A stretch of DNA of 6,068 bases from contig CATYHY010000089.1 in NCBI GenBank assembly GCA_958407085.1, forward strand, positions 1 to 6,068, given 5' to 3'. This stretch comes from an uncultured Collinsella sp. (lineage in GTDB: Bacteria > Actinomycetota > Coriobacteriia > Coriobacteriales > Coriobacteriaceae). The position numbers and the translations under genes are program-made. The notes under the pieces were generated by a model. It had not been told where the DNA came from, ran no database searches, and saw nothing but the letters and a program-made list of their open reading frames with translations. The first letter of the stretch is position 1. Every line of letters starts with the position of its first letter. Positions 1 to 5,604 of the stretch are shown here, piece after piece.

Positions 1-605
1 AGCTGCTTGGTGAGCACCAGGCGGCCGAGCATGGCGAAGCCCATGGCAGGCAGGAAGTTGGCGGCAACGCCAAAGCCAGCAAGGACAAAGGGCGGGATGA
101 AGTCGAGCAGGCCCTGGATGGCGTCAGCACCCAGATAGAACGACAGCGAGCACAGCAGGAACGCCATGATGATACCGGTCAAACCGATCAGGAAGTGCAT
201 CGCATAGACACCCTTAAGGTTGCCCTGGCCGGAGAAGACATCAGCGCGGTCAACCAGAATCGGCAGGGCGGCGTTGAGGATGTTCTTGATGGCAAGGCAC
301 AGCGTGGCGATGGGCATGGCGAGCGCGATGGCTGCCTCGGTGCTCTGGCCCAGCTGGATAGCGAAGGCGCAGGCGAGCACGCCGCCGATCGTCTCATCAG
401 GCGGCACGTAGGCGCCGATGGAGATCGAGCCCATGAACAGCAGCTCCAGACTCGCACCGATCGCGAGGCCGGACTGCAGGTCCCCCAGCACCAGGCCCAC
501 GAGCGGGCACAGGACGATGGGGCGGAACGCATAGAGCGTACCGAGCTGGCAGTCGAACTTACCAAATGCGGCGATAAGTCCGATGAGGATTGCTTGGGTA
601 AGCAT
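1..605 (-). CDS. PTS mannose/fructose/sorbose family EIIC component (3' end outside window)
   Basis: Membrane subunit of a mannose-family PTS permease, expected to form the sugar channel with EIID. I translated it by hand from the ATG at 605-603, preceded by a G-rich ribosome site (AGGAAAGGGGG). It reads MLTQAILIGL... for 201 codons with no stop; family members are usually about 260 residues, so the C-terminal quarter is missing. The family signature is clear: GDLQSGLAIGASLELLF at residues 41-57, followed by GAYVPPDETIGG at 64-75. Hydrophobic stretches near residues 3-14, 28-41, 73-85, 93-117, 134-157 and 168-190 fit a polytopic membrane protein. It lies 58 bases after the EIIB stop, in the usual IIA-IIB-IIC order, and EIID should follow beyond position 1. 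The family call is firm; the substrate is not determined by this subunit's sequence. Confidence 0.93.
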   Translation of the reverse strand, partial: MLTQAILIGLIAAFGKFDCQLGTLYAFRPIVLCPLVGLVLGDLQSGLAIGASLELLFMGSISIGAYVPPDETIGGVLACAFAIQLGQSTEAAIALAMPIATLCLAIKNILNAALPILVDRADVFSGQGNLKGVYAMHFLIGLTGIIMAFLLCSLSFYLGADAIQGLLDFIPPFVLAGFGVAANFLPAMGFAMLGRLVLTKQ

Positions 606-632
606 ATATCCCCCTTTCCTAATAGGACACTA

Positions 633-652
633 CGAAGAGCTCAGACTCTTCG
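633..652 (-). other. Intercistronic stem-loop between EIIB and EIIC genes
   Basis: A perfect 7-bp inverted repeat, CGAAGAG at 633-639 and CTCTTCG at 646-652, with a 6-base loop. It lies between the EIIB stop (664) and the EIIC ribosome site (about 611-620). No U-run follows on the minus strand, so it does not look like an intrinsic terminator. It could stabilise or mark a processing point in the mRNA. The pairing is seen directly; the role is inference. Confidence 0.5.
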
Positions 653-663
653 AAATTGAACGC

Positions 664-1146
664 CTAGAGCACGCTGGCGCAGTCGACCTTGGGGTCGTCG
701 GCCAGGGGTCGAATCTCGACCTCGACGCCACGATCCAGCATCTCGCGCACATCGGCTTCCTCGGCCGCGGTCAGGAAGACCTGACGAGAGACCTGACGAG
801 CATCGGGACGCTTCTCGTCCTTTGGCTTGGTGTTGCCCAGGTTGACCGACTTGATCTGCGGGCAGCCCTCAACAAGCTGCTTTGCCTCAGCAATAGTGGC
901 GACACAGATGATCATCTTGTACTTGTCGGTCACGCCCGAGTTGATAGCTTCGATTGCATGCTCCATATCTTTGATGACGAGCTTGCAGCCGGCAGGCTTG
1001 CCCATCTTGAGCGTCGTCTTCCACACCGGGTCGTTAGCGACCTTATCGCCCACGCAGAAGATGCAGTTGGAGCCAAGGCCCTGAACCCAGGAAACTGCGA
1101 CCTGGCCATGAAGCAGGCGATGGTCAACGCGAAGTAGCTGAATCAT
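664..1146 (-). CDS. PTS mannose/fructose/sorbose family EIIB component
   Basis: Cytoplasmic phosphotransfer subunit: it takes phosphate from EIIA and passes it to the substrate entering through EIIC/EIID. The 160-residue length is normal for the family. The N-terminus carries the family's active-site block RVDHRLLHGQV (residues 6-16), with His13 as the expected phosphorylated histidine. The NLGNT segment at 102-106 stands where many relatives have an N-x-GG motif, and FLTAAEE at 124-130 precedes the usual C-terminal L..RG..VE.R pattern (137-146). I chose the ATG at 1146 rather than a TTG at 1161: a run of six G (1154-1159) lies 7 bases before the ATG and would fall inside the longer form, and family proteins begin just before the RVD block. 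It follows EIIA by 57 bases in the same operon. Confidence 0.94.
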   Translation of the reverse strand: MIQLLRVDHRLLHGQVAVSWVQGLGSNCIFCVGDKVANDPVWKTTLKMGKPAGCKLVIKDMEHAIEAINSGVTDKYKMIICVATIAEAKQLVEGCPQIKSVNLGNTKPKDEKRPDARQVSRQVFLTAAEEADVREMLDRGVEVEIRPLADDPKVDCASVL

Positions 1147-1153
1147 AATGTGA

Positions 1154-1159
1154 CCCCCC
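1154..1159 (-). promoter_or_regulatory. Ribosome binding site that decides the EIIB start
   Basis: GGGGGG on the minus strand, 7 bases upstream of the ATG at 1146. An in-frame TTG at 1161 would begin before this site, adding MGGHI to the protein, and has no comparable site of its own, so the ATG is preferred. Confidence 0.6.
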
Positions 1160-1170
1160 AAAGGTCTTGT

Positions 1171-1183
1171 GCCGTCTTACGGC
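1171..1183 (-). other. Intercistronic stem-loop between EIIA and EIIB genes
   Basis: A perfect 5-bp GC-rich inverted repeat, GCCGT at 1171-1175 and ACGGC at 1179-1183, with a 3-base loop. It lies between the EIIA stop at 1204 and the EIIB ribosome site. It is short and could be chance; there is no U-tract to make it a terminator. Confidence 0.35.
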
Positions 1184-1203
1184 GTGTCAGTAGGTGCTGC
1201 GGA

Positions 1204-1623
1204 TTAGAACTCTTCTTCCTCGTCGTCATCGACCAAAAGATCGTTGACAAACTTCACGCGCGTATCGTCCGCAGCGACGATGGCGCGAATCGTCTCCTCA
1301 ACCGGCGCCGACTCGTCAGAGAACAGCAACTGGATGAGGAGAGGAAGGTTCATGTTGGTAACGAGGTACGTGCGGGGACGCGTCTGGACGATCTTGGTGA
1401 ACTCGTTGTTGACGCTGCCGCCAAAGAGGTCGGTGCAGACAACGACATCATCGTCAGCAGACATGCCTGCCAGCAGTTTTTGGGCCTCCTCGGCCACGTC
1501 CATGCGGCCATCGACGAACATCGAAAGATCGTGGACGTTGTCGCGAGCGCCCGAGAGCAGCTCGACGCTCTCCTTGATGCCGGTAGCGAAGTGCGCATGG
1601 CTGGCGATGATGTACTGTCTCAT
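1204..1623 (-). CDS. PTS mannose/fructose/sorbose family EIIA component
   Basis: Cytoplasmic first subunit of the permease, which accepts phosphate from HPr and gives it to EIIB. The 139-residue protein fits the single-domain EIIA form of the mannose family. It begins MRQYIIASHAHFATGIKES; His9 is the expected phosphohistidine, matching the THG site of ManX-type proteins. The conserved loop DLFGGS is at 65-70 and the TNMNLPLL helix start at 89-96. A GAGAGGAA ribosome site lies about 8 bases before the ATG at 1623. The end is strongly acidic (DDDEEEEF, 132-139), which is not part of the core fold and is unusual. EIIA and EIIB are separate genes here, unlike the fused ManX of E. coli. It lies 46 bases after the FrlB-like gene, so the two are probably co-transcribed. 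Confidence 0.94.
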   Translation of the reverse strand: MRQYIIASHAHFATGIKESVELLSGARDNVHDLSMFVDGRMDVAEEAQKLLAGMSADDDVVVCTDLFGGSVNNEFTKIVQTRPRTYLVTNMNLPLLIQLLFSDESAPVEETIRAIVAADDTRVKFVNDLLVDDDEEEEF

Positions 1624-1669
1624 TCTGTGTTCCTCTCAATAGCCCGGCACGTTCCCGCACCCGTTTTCT

Positions 1670-2731
1670 TTAGTAGTCGAACTGGTGATAGTAGCGACGA
1701 TACTTGAGGTTGTGCTTGGTGACCGTCTCGTAGTAGCGAGCCAGGCGGTCGGTAACGAGCACCGTCAGAATCCACGGAGACACGATGACGCGGAACTCGT
1801 CGTCAAGGCCGGGGATCGCGAACTCGGCGGTGTCGATGATGTTGATGTCGGTGTCGCCGGTCACGCCGCGGGTCAGGAAGGCGCGGACGCGCTCGTCGAG
1901 CTTGCGGTTCTCGTCCTCGCCCATGAACAGGAAGACCGGGACGCCGGGCTCCACGAGCTCGAGGGTGCCGTGGAAGAAGTCGGCCGAGGTGATGTAGCGG
2001 GTGCGCTTCCACTGCATCTCCTCCAGGATGCACATCGAGAACAGGATGGTCTCGCCCCACAGGGCGCCGGAGCCGATGAACATGGTGTAGGGGGCCAGGG
2101 CGTACTTCTTGGCGAGCTCCTCGGCGCGCGGCTCGAAGCTCTTGCGGATGTCGACCAGGTGGGTCCAAACGTCCTTGGTCTGCTCGATGAACTTATCGAA
2201 CTGCGGGAAGCAGCCACGGCGGTTGAGCAGGCGCAGGCCGAAGCAGTCGGCGAGGTAGTAGCCCATCTCGCAGCCGCCGTTACCATGATCGGAAGCCATC
2301 TTGACGCAATTCTCGGCGCCGACAGCCTGGCCGATGGGGCCCTCGGGCTTGGTCATGGCGTAGACGCGAATGCCCTTTTCCTTCATCTTCTTGACGGCCT
2401 CGAGGACCTCGGGGGTGGTGCCGGACTCGGAGGCGGTGAGCACGACGGACTTCTCGGTCATGCGCTTGTGGCCCATGACGTTCCACTCGGCGGCGTGGAT
2501 CAGGTAGACCTCGAGGTCGCGGTCGCCGAACTTGTTCATGAGGTACTCGAGCTGCATGAGCTCGTCCCAGGTGCCGCCGACGCCCATCAGGAACACGGCG
2601 TCGTAGCCCTCGTCGGCAACCTTGTCGGCGAGCGCGGTCATCTTCTTGCCGGTCTCGTAGAGCGCCTTGCCGTCCTCGAGATAGCCCTCCTGGTCGAAAT
2701 GCATGATCTCGATCTTCTCGGTTTCCTTCAT
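1670..2731 (-). CDS. SIS-domain sugar-phosphate deglycase, FrlB/GfrF-like
   Basis: Probable cytoplasmic enzyme that splits a phosphorylated sugar-amine conjugate, by analogy with fructoselysine-6-phosphate deglycase, giving a hexose phosphate and an amine or amino acid. The 353 residues contain two SIS domains (roughly 35-165 and 200-335). Visible motifs are GVGGTWDE (50-57), the sugar-phosphate loop SESGTT (101-106) and FFHGTLELVEPGVP (252-265). Glu238 and His254 lie 16 residues apart, the spacing of the catalytic pair in GlmS (Glu488/His504) and FraB (Glu214/His230). The HG.LE.VEPGVP block and the aromatic C-terminus (RRYYHQFDY) recall E. coli FrlB, which also ends in a YY...EY pattern. A GGAGAG ribosome site precedes the ATG at 2731. 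Codons are strongly biased to C/G endings, more than in the neighbours, suggesting high expression or a different origin. The fold is certain, deglycase activity likely, and the exact substrate unknown. Confidence 0.82.
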   Translation of the reverse strand: MKETEKIEIMHFDQEGYLEDGKALYETGKKMTALADKVADEGYDAVFLMGVGGTWDELMQLEYLMNKFGDRDLEVYLIHAAEWNVMGHKRMTEKSVVLTASESGTTPEVLEAVKKMKEKGIRVYAMTKPEGPIGQAVGAENCVKMASDHGNGGCEMGYYLADCFGLRLLNRRGCFPQFDKFIEQTKDVWTHLVDIRKSFEPRAEELAKKYALAPYTMFIGSGALWGETILFSMCILEEMQWKRTRYITSADFFHGTLELVEPGVPVFLFMGEDENRKLDERVRAFLTRGVTGDTDINIIDTAEFAIPGLDDEFRVIVSPWILTVLVTDRLARYYETVTKHNLKYRRYYHQFDY

Positions 2732-2767
2732 TTGTCTCTCCTTTCTGGGGTTGTTTCCACATCCCCC

Positions 2768-2781
2768 ATGCCAACGGGCAT
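2768..2781 (-). other. Intercistronic stem-loop between the two SIS genes
   Basis: A perfect 5-bp inverted repeat, ATGCC at 2768-2772 and GGCAT at 2777-2781, with a 4-base loop. It lies in the 60-base gap between the GlmS-like gene (stop at 2792) and the FrlB-like gene (start at 2731). An alternative CGGG/CCCG pairing is also possible in the minus-strand RNA. There is no following U-run. Confidence 0.35.
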
Positions 2782-2791
2782 CAAAACCCGC

Positions 2792-3907
2792 TTACATTCC
2801 GTAACACTCGGCCGCTTTGGCCTTAAGCGCATTGACTGACTCTTCGTAGCCCTCCGCCTTGACCTCCATTTGCTTGGAGACAGCATCGAGATACGGGTGA
2901 ACGTCCCATGACTTCAGACGCTCGGCGATTATTGCCGCAATCGTCTGGAAGAACACGAGATTGGGAATTGCACTGAGCAGCGGAGCCACCTGAGGCACCA
3001 CAACCTCGTGAGCCCTACCCTTGGGATGGGCCGTGAGCAGCACCGTTTTTGCCGTAACGTTCGATAGCGCATCGGCGATATTCGCAAGACGCTCCGACCC
3101 CTGCGGATCGTCGACAATAAACACCAGGTAGCCCGGAACAATCTGCATCTCGGGACCGTGGACGAACTCCTCGCCTTCGTGATGCATGGCAGGAATCTTG
3201 ATGGTCTCGCTCAGTTTGAGCGCCGCCTCCTCGGCAACACCGTAGTTGGGGCCGTTGCCGACGACCATAGCGGGCGTGTGCTCAGAAAGCTCGAGCATGT
3301 GGTCTTGGACATATGCCTCGGCGGTCTTGCACATCACGGCATTAGCCTGGATAGCCTCGCGCAGGCCATCAAGACGCTGAGCAACGCCCTTGGCGTCAAT
3401 CGTTCCGCGCGCCTGACCGCCGTAAATACCAAAGAGCACCAGGTACTCAACGAGAACCTCGACGCCCAGAGTCACAAAGTCCACCGACTCGACACCCACA
3501 CCGTAGTCAAGAACGATGTCGGCGTGTTCCTTGATGGGTGCCTCGACGTTTGCCGTGAGCGCAACTGCAGCCATATCGTGTGCGCGCATGTAATCAAGAG
3601 CCGCGATCGTATTGGTCGAATAGCCACTCTGCGAAACGGCAATGTTGAGCGCATGCTGTGGATAGGTGTGTTCAAAATCGACGAAGGCCTCGGGCGTCAC
3701 AACGGACACCTGCATCTGCAGCGTATCTTGCAGGAAATCGCGGGTGCAATCCGCAGCATGGCGCGACGAACCCGAAGCAACGATGCGCAGTGCGTCAAAA
3801 GAACCGGACTGGAAAATATCAACGAGCTGCGCTACCAGCTCAGACGAACGCTCGAGGTTCTCCCCCATACGCACATGGGCAAGCTGAACGTAATCGAGCA
3901 TCTTCAT
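2792..3907 (-). CDS. GlmS-like double SIS-domain protein, probable sugar-phosphate deglycase/isomerase (GfrE-like)
   Basis: A 371-residue cytoplasmic protein related to the isomerase half of glucosamine-6-phosphate synthase. It has no N-terminal glutaminase domain and lacks the GlmS C-terminal SVTVE tail, so it is not GlmS itself. Two SIS domains are visible: the first with ASGSSRHAA (44-52) and SQSGYSTNT (92-100), the second with VVGNGPNYGVAEEAALKLSE (215-234) and EEFVHGPE (246-253). Glu234 and His250 match GlmS Glu488 and His504, with the same 16-residue spacing. GAGGTG lies 7 bases or less before the ATG at 3907; a second ATG at 3901 is possible. It is the first metabolic gene after the regulatory gap and lies next to a FrlB-like gene and a mannose-family PTS. 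That context suggests a glucoselysine-6-phosphate-type deglycase like GfrE of Salmonella. An amino-sugar isomerase or deaminase remains possible. Confidence 0.8.
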   Translation of the reverse strand: MKMLDYVQLAHVRMGENLERSSELVAQLVDIFQSGSFDALRIVASGSSRHAADCTRDFLQDTLQMQVSVVTPEAFVDFEHTYPQHALNIAVSQSGYSTNTIAALDYMRAHDMAAVALTANVEAPIKEHADIVLDYGVGVESVDFVTLGVEVLVEYLVLFGIYGGQARGTIDAKGVAQRLDGLREAIQANAVMCKTAEAYVQDHMLELSEHTPAMVVGNGPNYGVAEEAALKLSETIKIPAMHHEGEEFVHGPEMQIVPGYLVFIVDDPQGSERLANIADALSNVTAKTVLLTAHPKGRAHEVVVPQVAPLLSAIPNLVFFQTIAAIIAERLKSWDVHPYLDAVSKQMEVKAEGYEESVNALKAKAAECYGM

Positions 3908-3932
3908 CGTCTCACCTCGTTACAAATCATTA

Positions 3933-3943
3933 GTATTTGATAC
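3933..3943. promoter_or_regulatory. Candidate operator dyad near the GlmS-like gene start
   Basis: GTATTTGATAC is a dyad of GTAT and ATAC around a 3-base centre, 26 bases upstream of the ATG at 3907. GTAT/ATAC half-sites are in keeping with operators of some HutC-type GntR regulators. A repressor bound here would lie over the start of the transcript or its ribosome site. The dyad is visible; its function is inference. Confidence 0.4.
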
Positions 3944-3977
3944 CGATCACAGTTACAGGTTACGGCTTTTTGATACC
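3936..3977. repeat. 9-bp direct repeat TTTGATACC, two copies 33 bp apart
   Basis: TTTGATACC occurs at 3936-3944 and again at 3969-3977 on the plus strand (GGTATCAAA on the minus strand). The 33-base offset is close to three turns of the helix, so both copies face the same side. The first copy overlaps the GTATTTGATAC dyad. This arrangement fits cooperative binding of a regulator. Confidence 0.45.
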
Positions 3978-4024
3978 TCTTTGTCGATTAATTTATCCCC
4001 TTCGGCGAACGGTCGATTTTGAGC

Positions 4025-4053
4025 CATGTAAGGTTGTATATACAGTCGGTCAA
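4025..4053 (-). promoter_or_regulatory. Weak promoter candidate for the metabolic operon
   Basis: On the minus strand TTGACC (4053-4048) matches five of six bases of a sigma-70-type -35 box. At a 16-17 base distance lie TTACAT or TACATG, poor matches to a -10 box. The TGTATATACA palindrome falls within the spacer, a position where a bound repressor would block RNA polymerase. The -35 part is good; the -10 part is weak, so this is only a candidate. Confidence 0.3.
4035..4044. promoter_or_regulatory. Candidate operator palindrome TGTATATACA
   Basis: A perfect 10-bp palindrome just downstream of the two GntR genes, within the spacer of the candidate promoter. GntR-family dimers generally bind short palindromes with GT and AC ends, so this is the best single operator candidate in the window. 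No binding data can be inferred from sequence alone. Confidence 0.45.
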
Positions 4054-4073
4054 ATTGCCCAAACAGACCGGCT
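4044..4073. repeat. Imperfect inverted repeat AGTCGGTC / GACCGGCT
   Basis: AGTCGGTC at 4044-4051 pairs with GACCGGCT at 4066-4073 at seven of eight positions, around a 14-base centre. It overlaps the TTGACC -35 candidate and abuts the TGTATATACA palindrome. It could be a second operator or an RNA hairpin after the regulator gene. A smaller AACAG/CTGTT hairpin (4062-4076) competes with it. Confidence 0.3.
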
Positions 4074-4100
4074 GTTACCGCGCGCGATGCAAAGCCCCAG

Positions 4101-4814
4101 CTAGTACGTATAGGTGTAGCCGCCCGTATCGCCACGATTGAAGGACTTTACATACTCGATAGCCTGACCGCTCGCGTCATAGCTCACGCATTCCAAAAGC
4201 AAAACAAGATCGCCCTGTTCCAGTCCAAGGAGGCCGGCATCTCGTGCGCCCAGTGCCTCGATATCGAGCTTTTCCTGTGCCATGACTGGCTTTCGGCCCA
4301 GCATCTCATAGGTCTCGTACAAACTGAAGACCGACACGTCAATATCTTCGATGGTTGGGAACAGCAGGCAGGGAATCAGCGCCGTCTCAATCGATACGGG
4401 GCTACCGTTTATGCAGTTCAGGCGTCGAACGGAATAGAGCAGGTCGTCCTCGGCGATGCCAAACAGGTCGGCGTAATATGGCCCCGCATAACGCTTGGAA
4501 CGCGCGAGAATACGGACGGACGGCTCGCCGCCCGAAGCACGGACCGATTCACGGAAACCGACCGTGCGTTCAAAAAAAGCAGGTACTTTCTGCGCCACAA
4601 AGGCACCTTTTCCCCGAACACGGCGAATCTGCCCGCGTCGAACCAGCTCATCGACAGCGCTTCGGATGGTCAAGCGTGTCGTACCAAATTCCTCGGCGAG
4701 GTCTTTTTCGGACGGAATCATGGAACCCGTGGGATATGCACCGCGCTCGATACGTTCCTCGATGCAGCGTCGAATGCGCATATAAACCGGGGTGGCATCT
4801 ACTGTTTCAGCCAT
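4101..4814 (-). CDS. GntR-family transcription regulator, HutC subfamily (UTRA domain)
   Basis: A 237-residue DNA-binding regulator with the two-part layout of HutC-type GntR proteins. The N-terminal winged helix spans about residues 8-75, with PSEKDLAEEFGTTRLTIRSA (34-53) as the helix-turn-helix and VRGKGAFVA (66-74) as the wing. From about residue 80 a UTRA effector domain follows, including SPVSIETALIP (138-148). UTRA domains typically bind phosphorylated sugars or related small molecules, which suits control of a PTS and deglycase operon. The ATG at 4814 lies 16 bases inside the end of the preceding regulator gene. An AGGTGA ribosome site (4818-4823) sits within that gene's coding sequence, so the two are probably translationally coupled. 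Its stop lies just before the operator-rich gap. It most likely represses the metabolic operon in the absence of substrate, which is inference. Confidence 0.9.
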   Translation of the reverse strand: MAETVDATPVYMRIRRCIEERIERGAYPTGSMIPSEKDLAEEFGTTRLTIRSAVDELVRRGQIRRVRGKGAFVAQKVPAFFERTVGFRESVRASGGEPSVRILARSKRYAGPYYADLFGIAEDDLLYSVRRLNCINGSPVSIETALIPCLLFPTIEDIDVSVFSLYETYEMLGRKPVMAQEKLDIEALGARDAGLLGLEQGDLVLLLECVSYDASGQAIEYVKSFNRGDTGGYTYTY

Positions 4815-5566
4815 TGTTCACCTGCCACGCTCCTCATGCCGTTCTCTTCGCCGTTATCGGCAAAGCGGAACTTTGTGGGCAAAATCACCGATTTGCAATG
4901 CTCCACAAAACGCATGTCCTTATCAAATTCGATCGAGCTCTCATAGAACACCGGCGTTCCCTCTTCTTGCTGGAGCAGCTCGGCCTCTTCGAAGTTCAAA
5001 CGCGAGATGGAGATATGCTCACGTCCATGCTCAACGCGCACGCCACCTTCTTTGAGCAAGACATCGTAAAGGCTCTCACACTCAAAATCGTGCTCGGGAA
5101 GCGATGGGCACAGGGACAGGTTAACGTGAGCGGTCTCGATTGACGCCGGCTCGCCCTCAATAAGTCGAACGCGCTGCATGCGGAGCAAGGGAGCGCCTAC
5201 AGCCACCCCAAGCTTGTCGGCAAGCGCCTCATCCGCCTCGATGGTCCCGGTGGAAACCAGACGAGAAGAGGGGTGCAGGCCGGCAGTCCGCACAGCATCG
5301 GAAAAGTTATACGTTTCCTGGAAGATGTTCAGCGGCTTGGGAGGACACACATACGTGCCCGATCCGCGACGGCTCTCGAGCGTTCCACACGAGATAAGCC
5401 GCGTGATACCGGCACGCAACGCCGTACGCGAAACGCCAATCTCTTCGCACAGCACGCGCTCGGCCGGCAGGCGATCGCCGCCGGCAAGCTGATGGTGCTG
5501 GATATACCAAAGAATTCCCTCAACAGCATGATCTTTGGGGGGAATTGCATAAGATTCGCCTGCCAT
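4799..5566 (-). CDS. GntR-family transcription regulator, HutC subfamily (UTRA domain), second copy
   Basis: A 255-residue regulator of the same type as the next gene but clearly diverged from it. The winged helix lies at about residues 13-76: PAERVLCEEIGVSRTALRAG (34-53) is the helix-turn-helix and SRRGSGTYV (65-73) the wing. The UTRA domain runs from about 85 to 235 and shares the EPASIETAHV segment (139-148) with SPVSIETALI in its neighbour. GAGGAG lies 8 bases before the ATG at 5566. It starts 38 bases after the stop of the uncharacterised upstream gene, so it may share that transcript or use a promoter within that gene; I see no clear promoter in the gap. Two regulators of one family side by side may sense two ligands, matching the two SIS enzymes. 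Family assignment is firm; target and effector are unknown. Confidence 0.9.
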   Translation of the reverse strand: MAGESYAIPPKDHAVEGILWYIQHHQLAGGDRLPAERVLCEEIGVSRTALRAGITRLISCGTLESRRGSGTYVCPPKPLNIFQETYNFSDAVRTAGLHPSSRLVSTGTIEADEALADKLGVAVGAPLLRMQRVRLIEGEPASIETAHVNLSLCPSLPEHDFECESLYDVLLKEGGVRVEHGREHISISRLNFEEAELLQQEEGTPVFYESSIEFDKDMRFVEHCKSVILPTKFRFADNGEENGMRSVAGEQWLKQ

Positions 5567-5604
5567 TGCACAGACTCCTCATTCAGAAACGTATGCCGCC
5601 AAAA

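Larger units (their letters stand above)
3908..4100 (-). promoter_or_regulatory. Regulatory gap between the regulator genes and the metabolic operon
   Basis: At 193 bases this is the longest non-coding stretch in the window and is more AT-rich than its surroundings. Read on the minus strand, it follows the stop of the second regulator and ends at the ribosome site of the GlmS-like gene (GAGGTG, about 3914-3919). It contains a perfect 10-bp palindrome, a second dyad, a 9-bp direct repeat, an imperfect long inverted repeat and a weak promoter candidate, each listed separately. A 60-codon open frame crossing it has no family features and is probably chance. I infer that this is where the metabolic operon is controlled, most likely by one or both adjacent GntR-type proteins. 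Confidence 0.6.

Noticed and set aside
195..659. Plus-strand frame of 154 codons over the start of EIIC
   Set aside because: The minus strand encodes an unmistakable EIIC protein here; the plus-strand translation is an antisense shadow.
583..1137. Plus-strand frame of 184 codons over EIIB
   Set aside because: It is opposite EIIB, which carries the full active-site motif; the plus-strand product has no recognisable features.
1147..1161. Upstream TTG start extending EIIB by five residues
   Set aside because: The G-run that serves as ribosome site would lie inside the extension, and the family begins just before the RVD block.
1685..2839. Long open frame of 384 codons on the plus strand
   Set aside because: It lies exactly opposite the FrlB-like gene, is low-complexity (many Leu, Val, Gly, Ala, Glu, Asp, His) and has no family features. 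Strong C/G-ending codons in the real gene remove stops on the other strand.
3158..3940. Plus-strand frame of 260 codons over the GlmS-like gene
   Set aside because: It is antisense to a clear double-SIS protein and has no plausible ribosome site or family pattern.
4062..4076. AACAG/CTGTT hairpin after the second regulator as a possible terminator
   Set aside because: The stem is only 5 bp and is followed by TTTGGG on the minus strand rather than a U-run, so it is too weak to call a terminator.
3953..4135. Minus-strand frame of 60 codons across the regulatory gap
   Set aside because: It begins inside the regulator's coding end, covers the operator-like motifs, and has no ribosome site or recognisable pattern.
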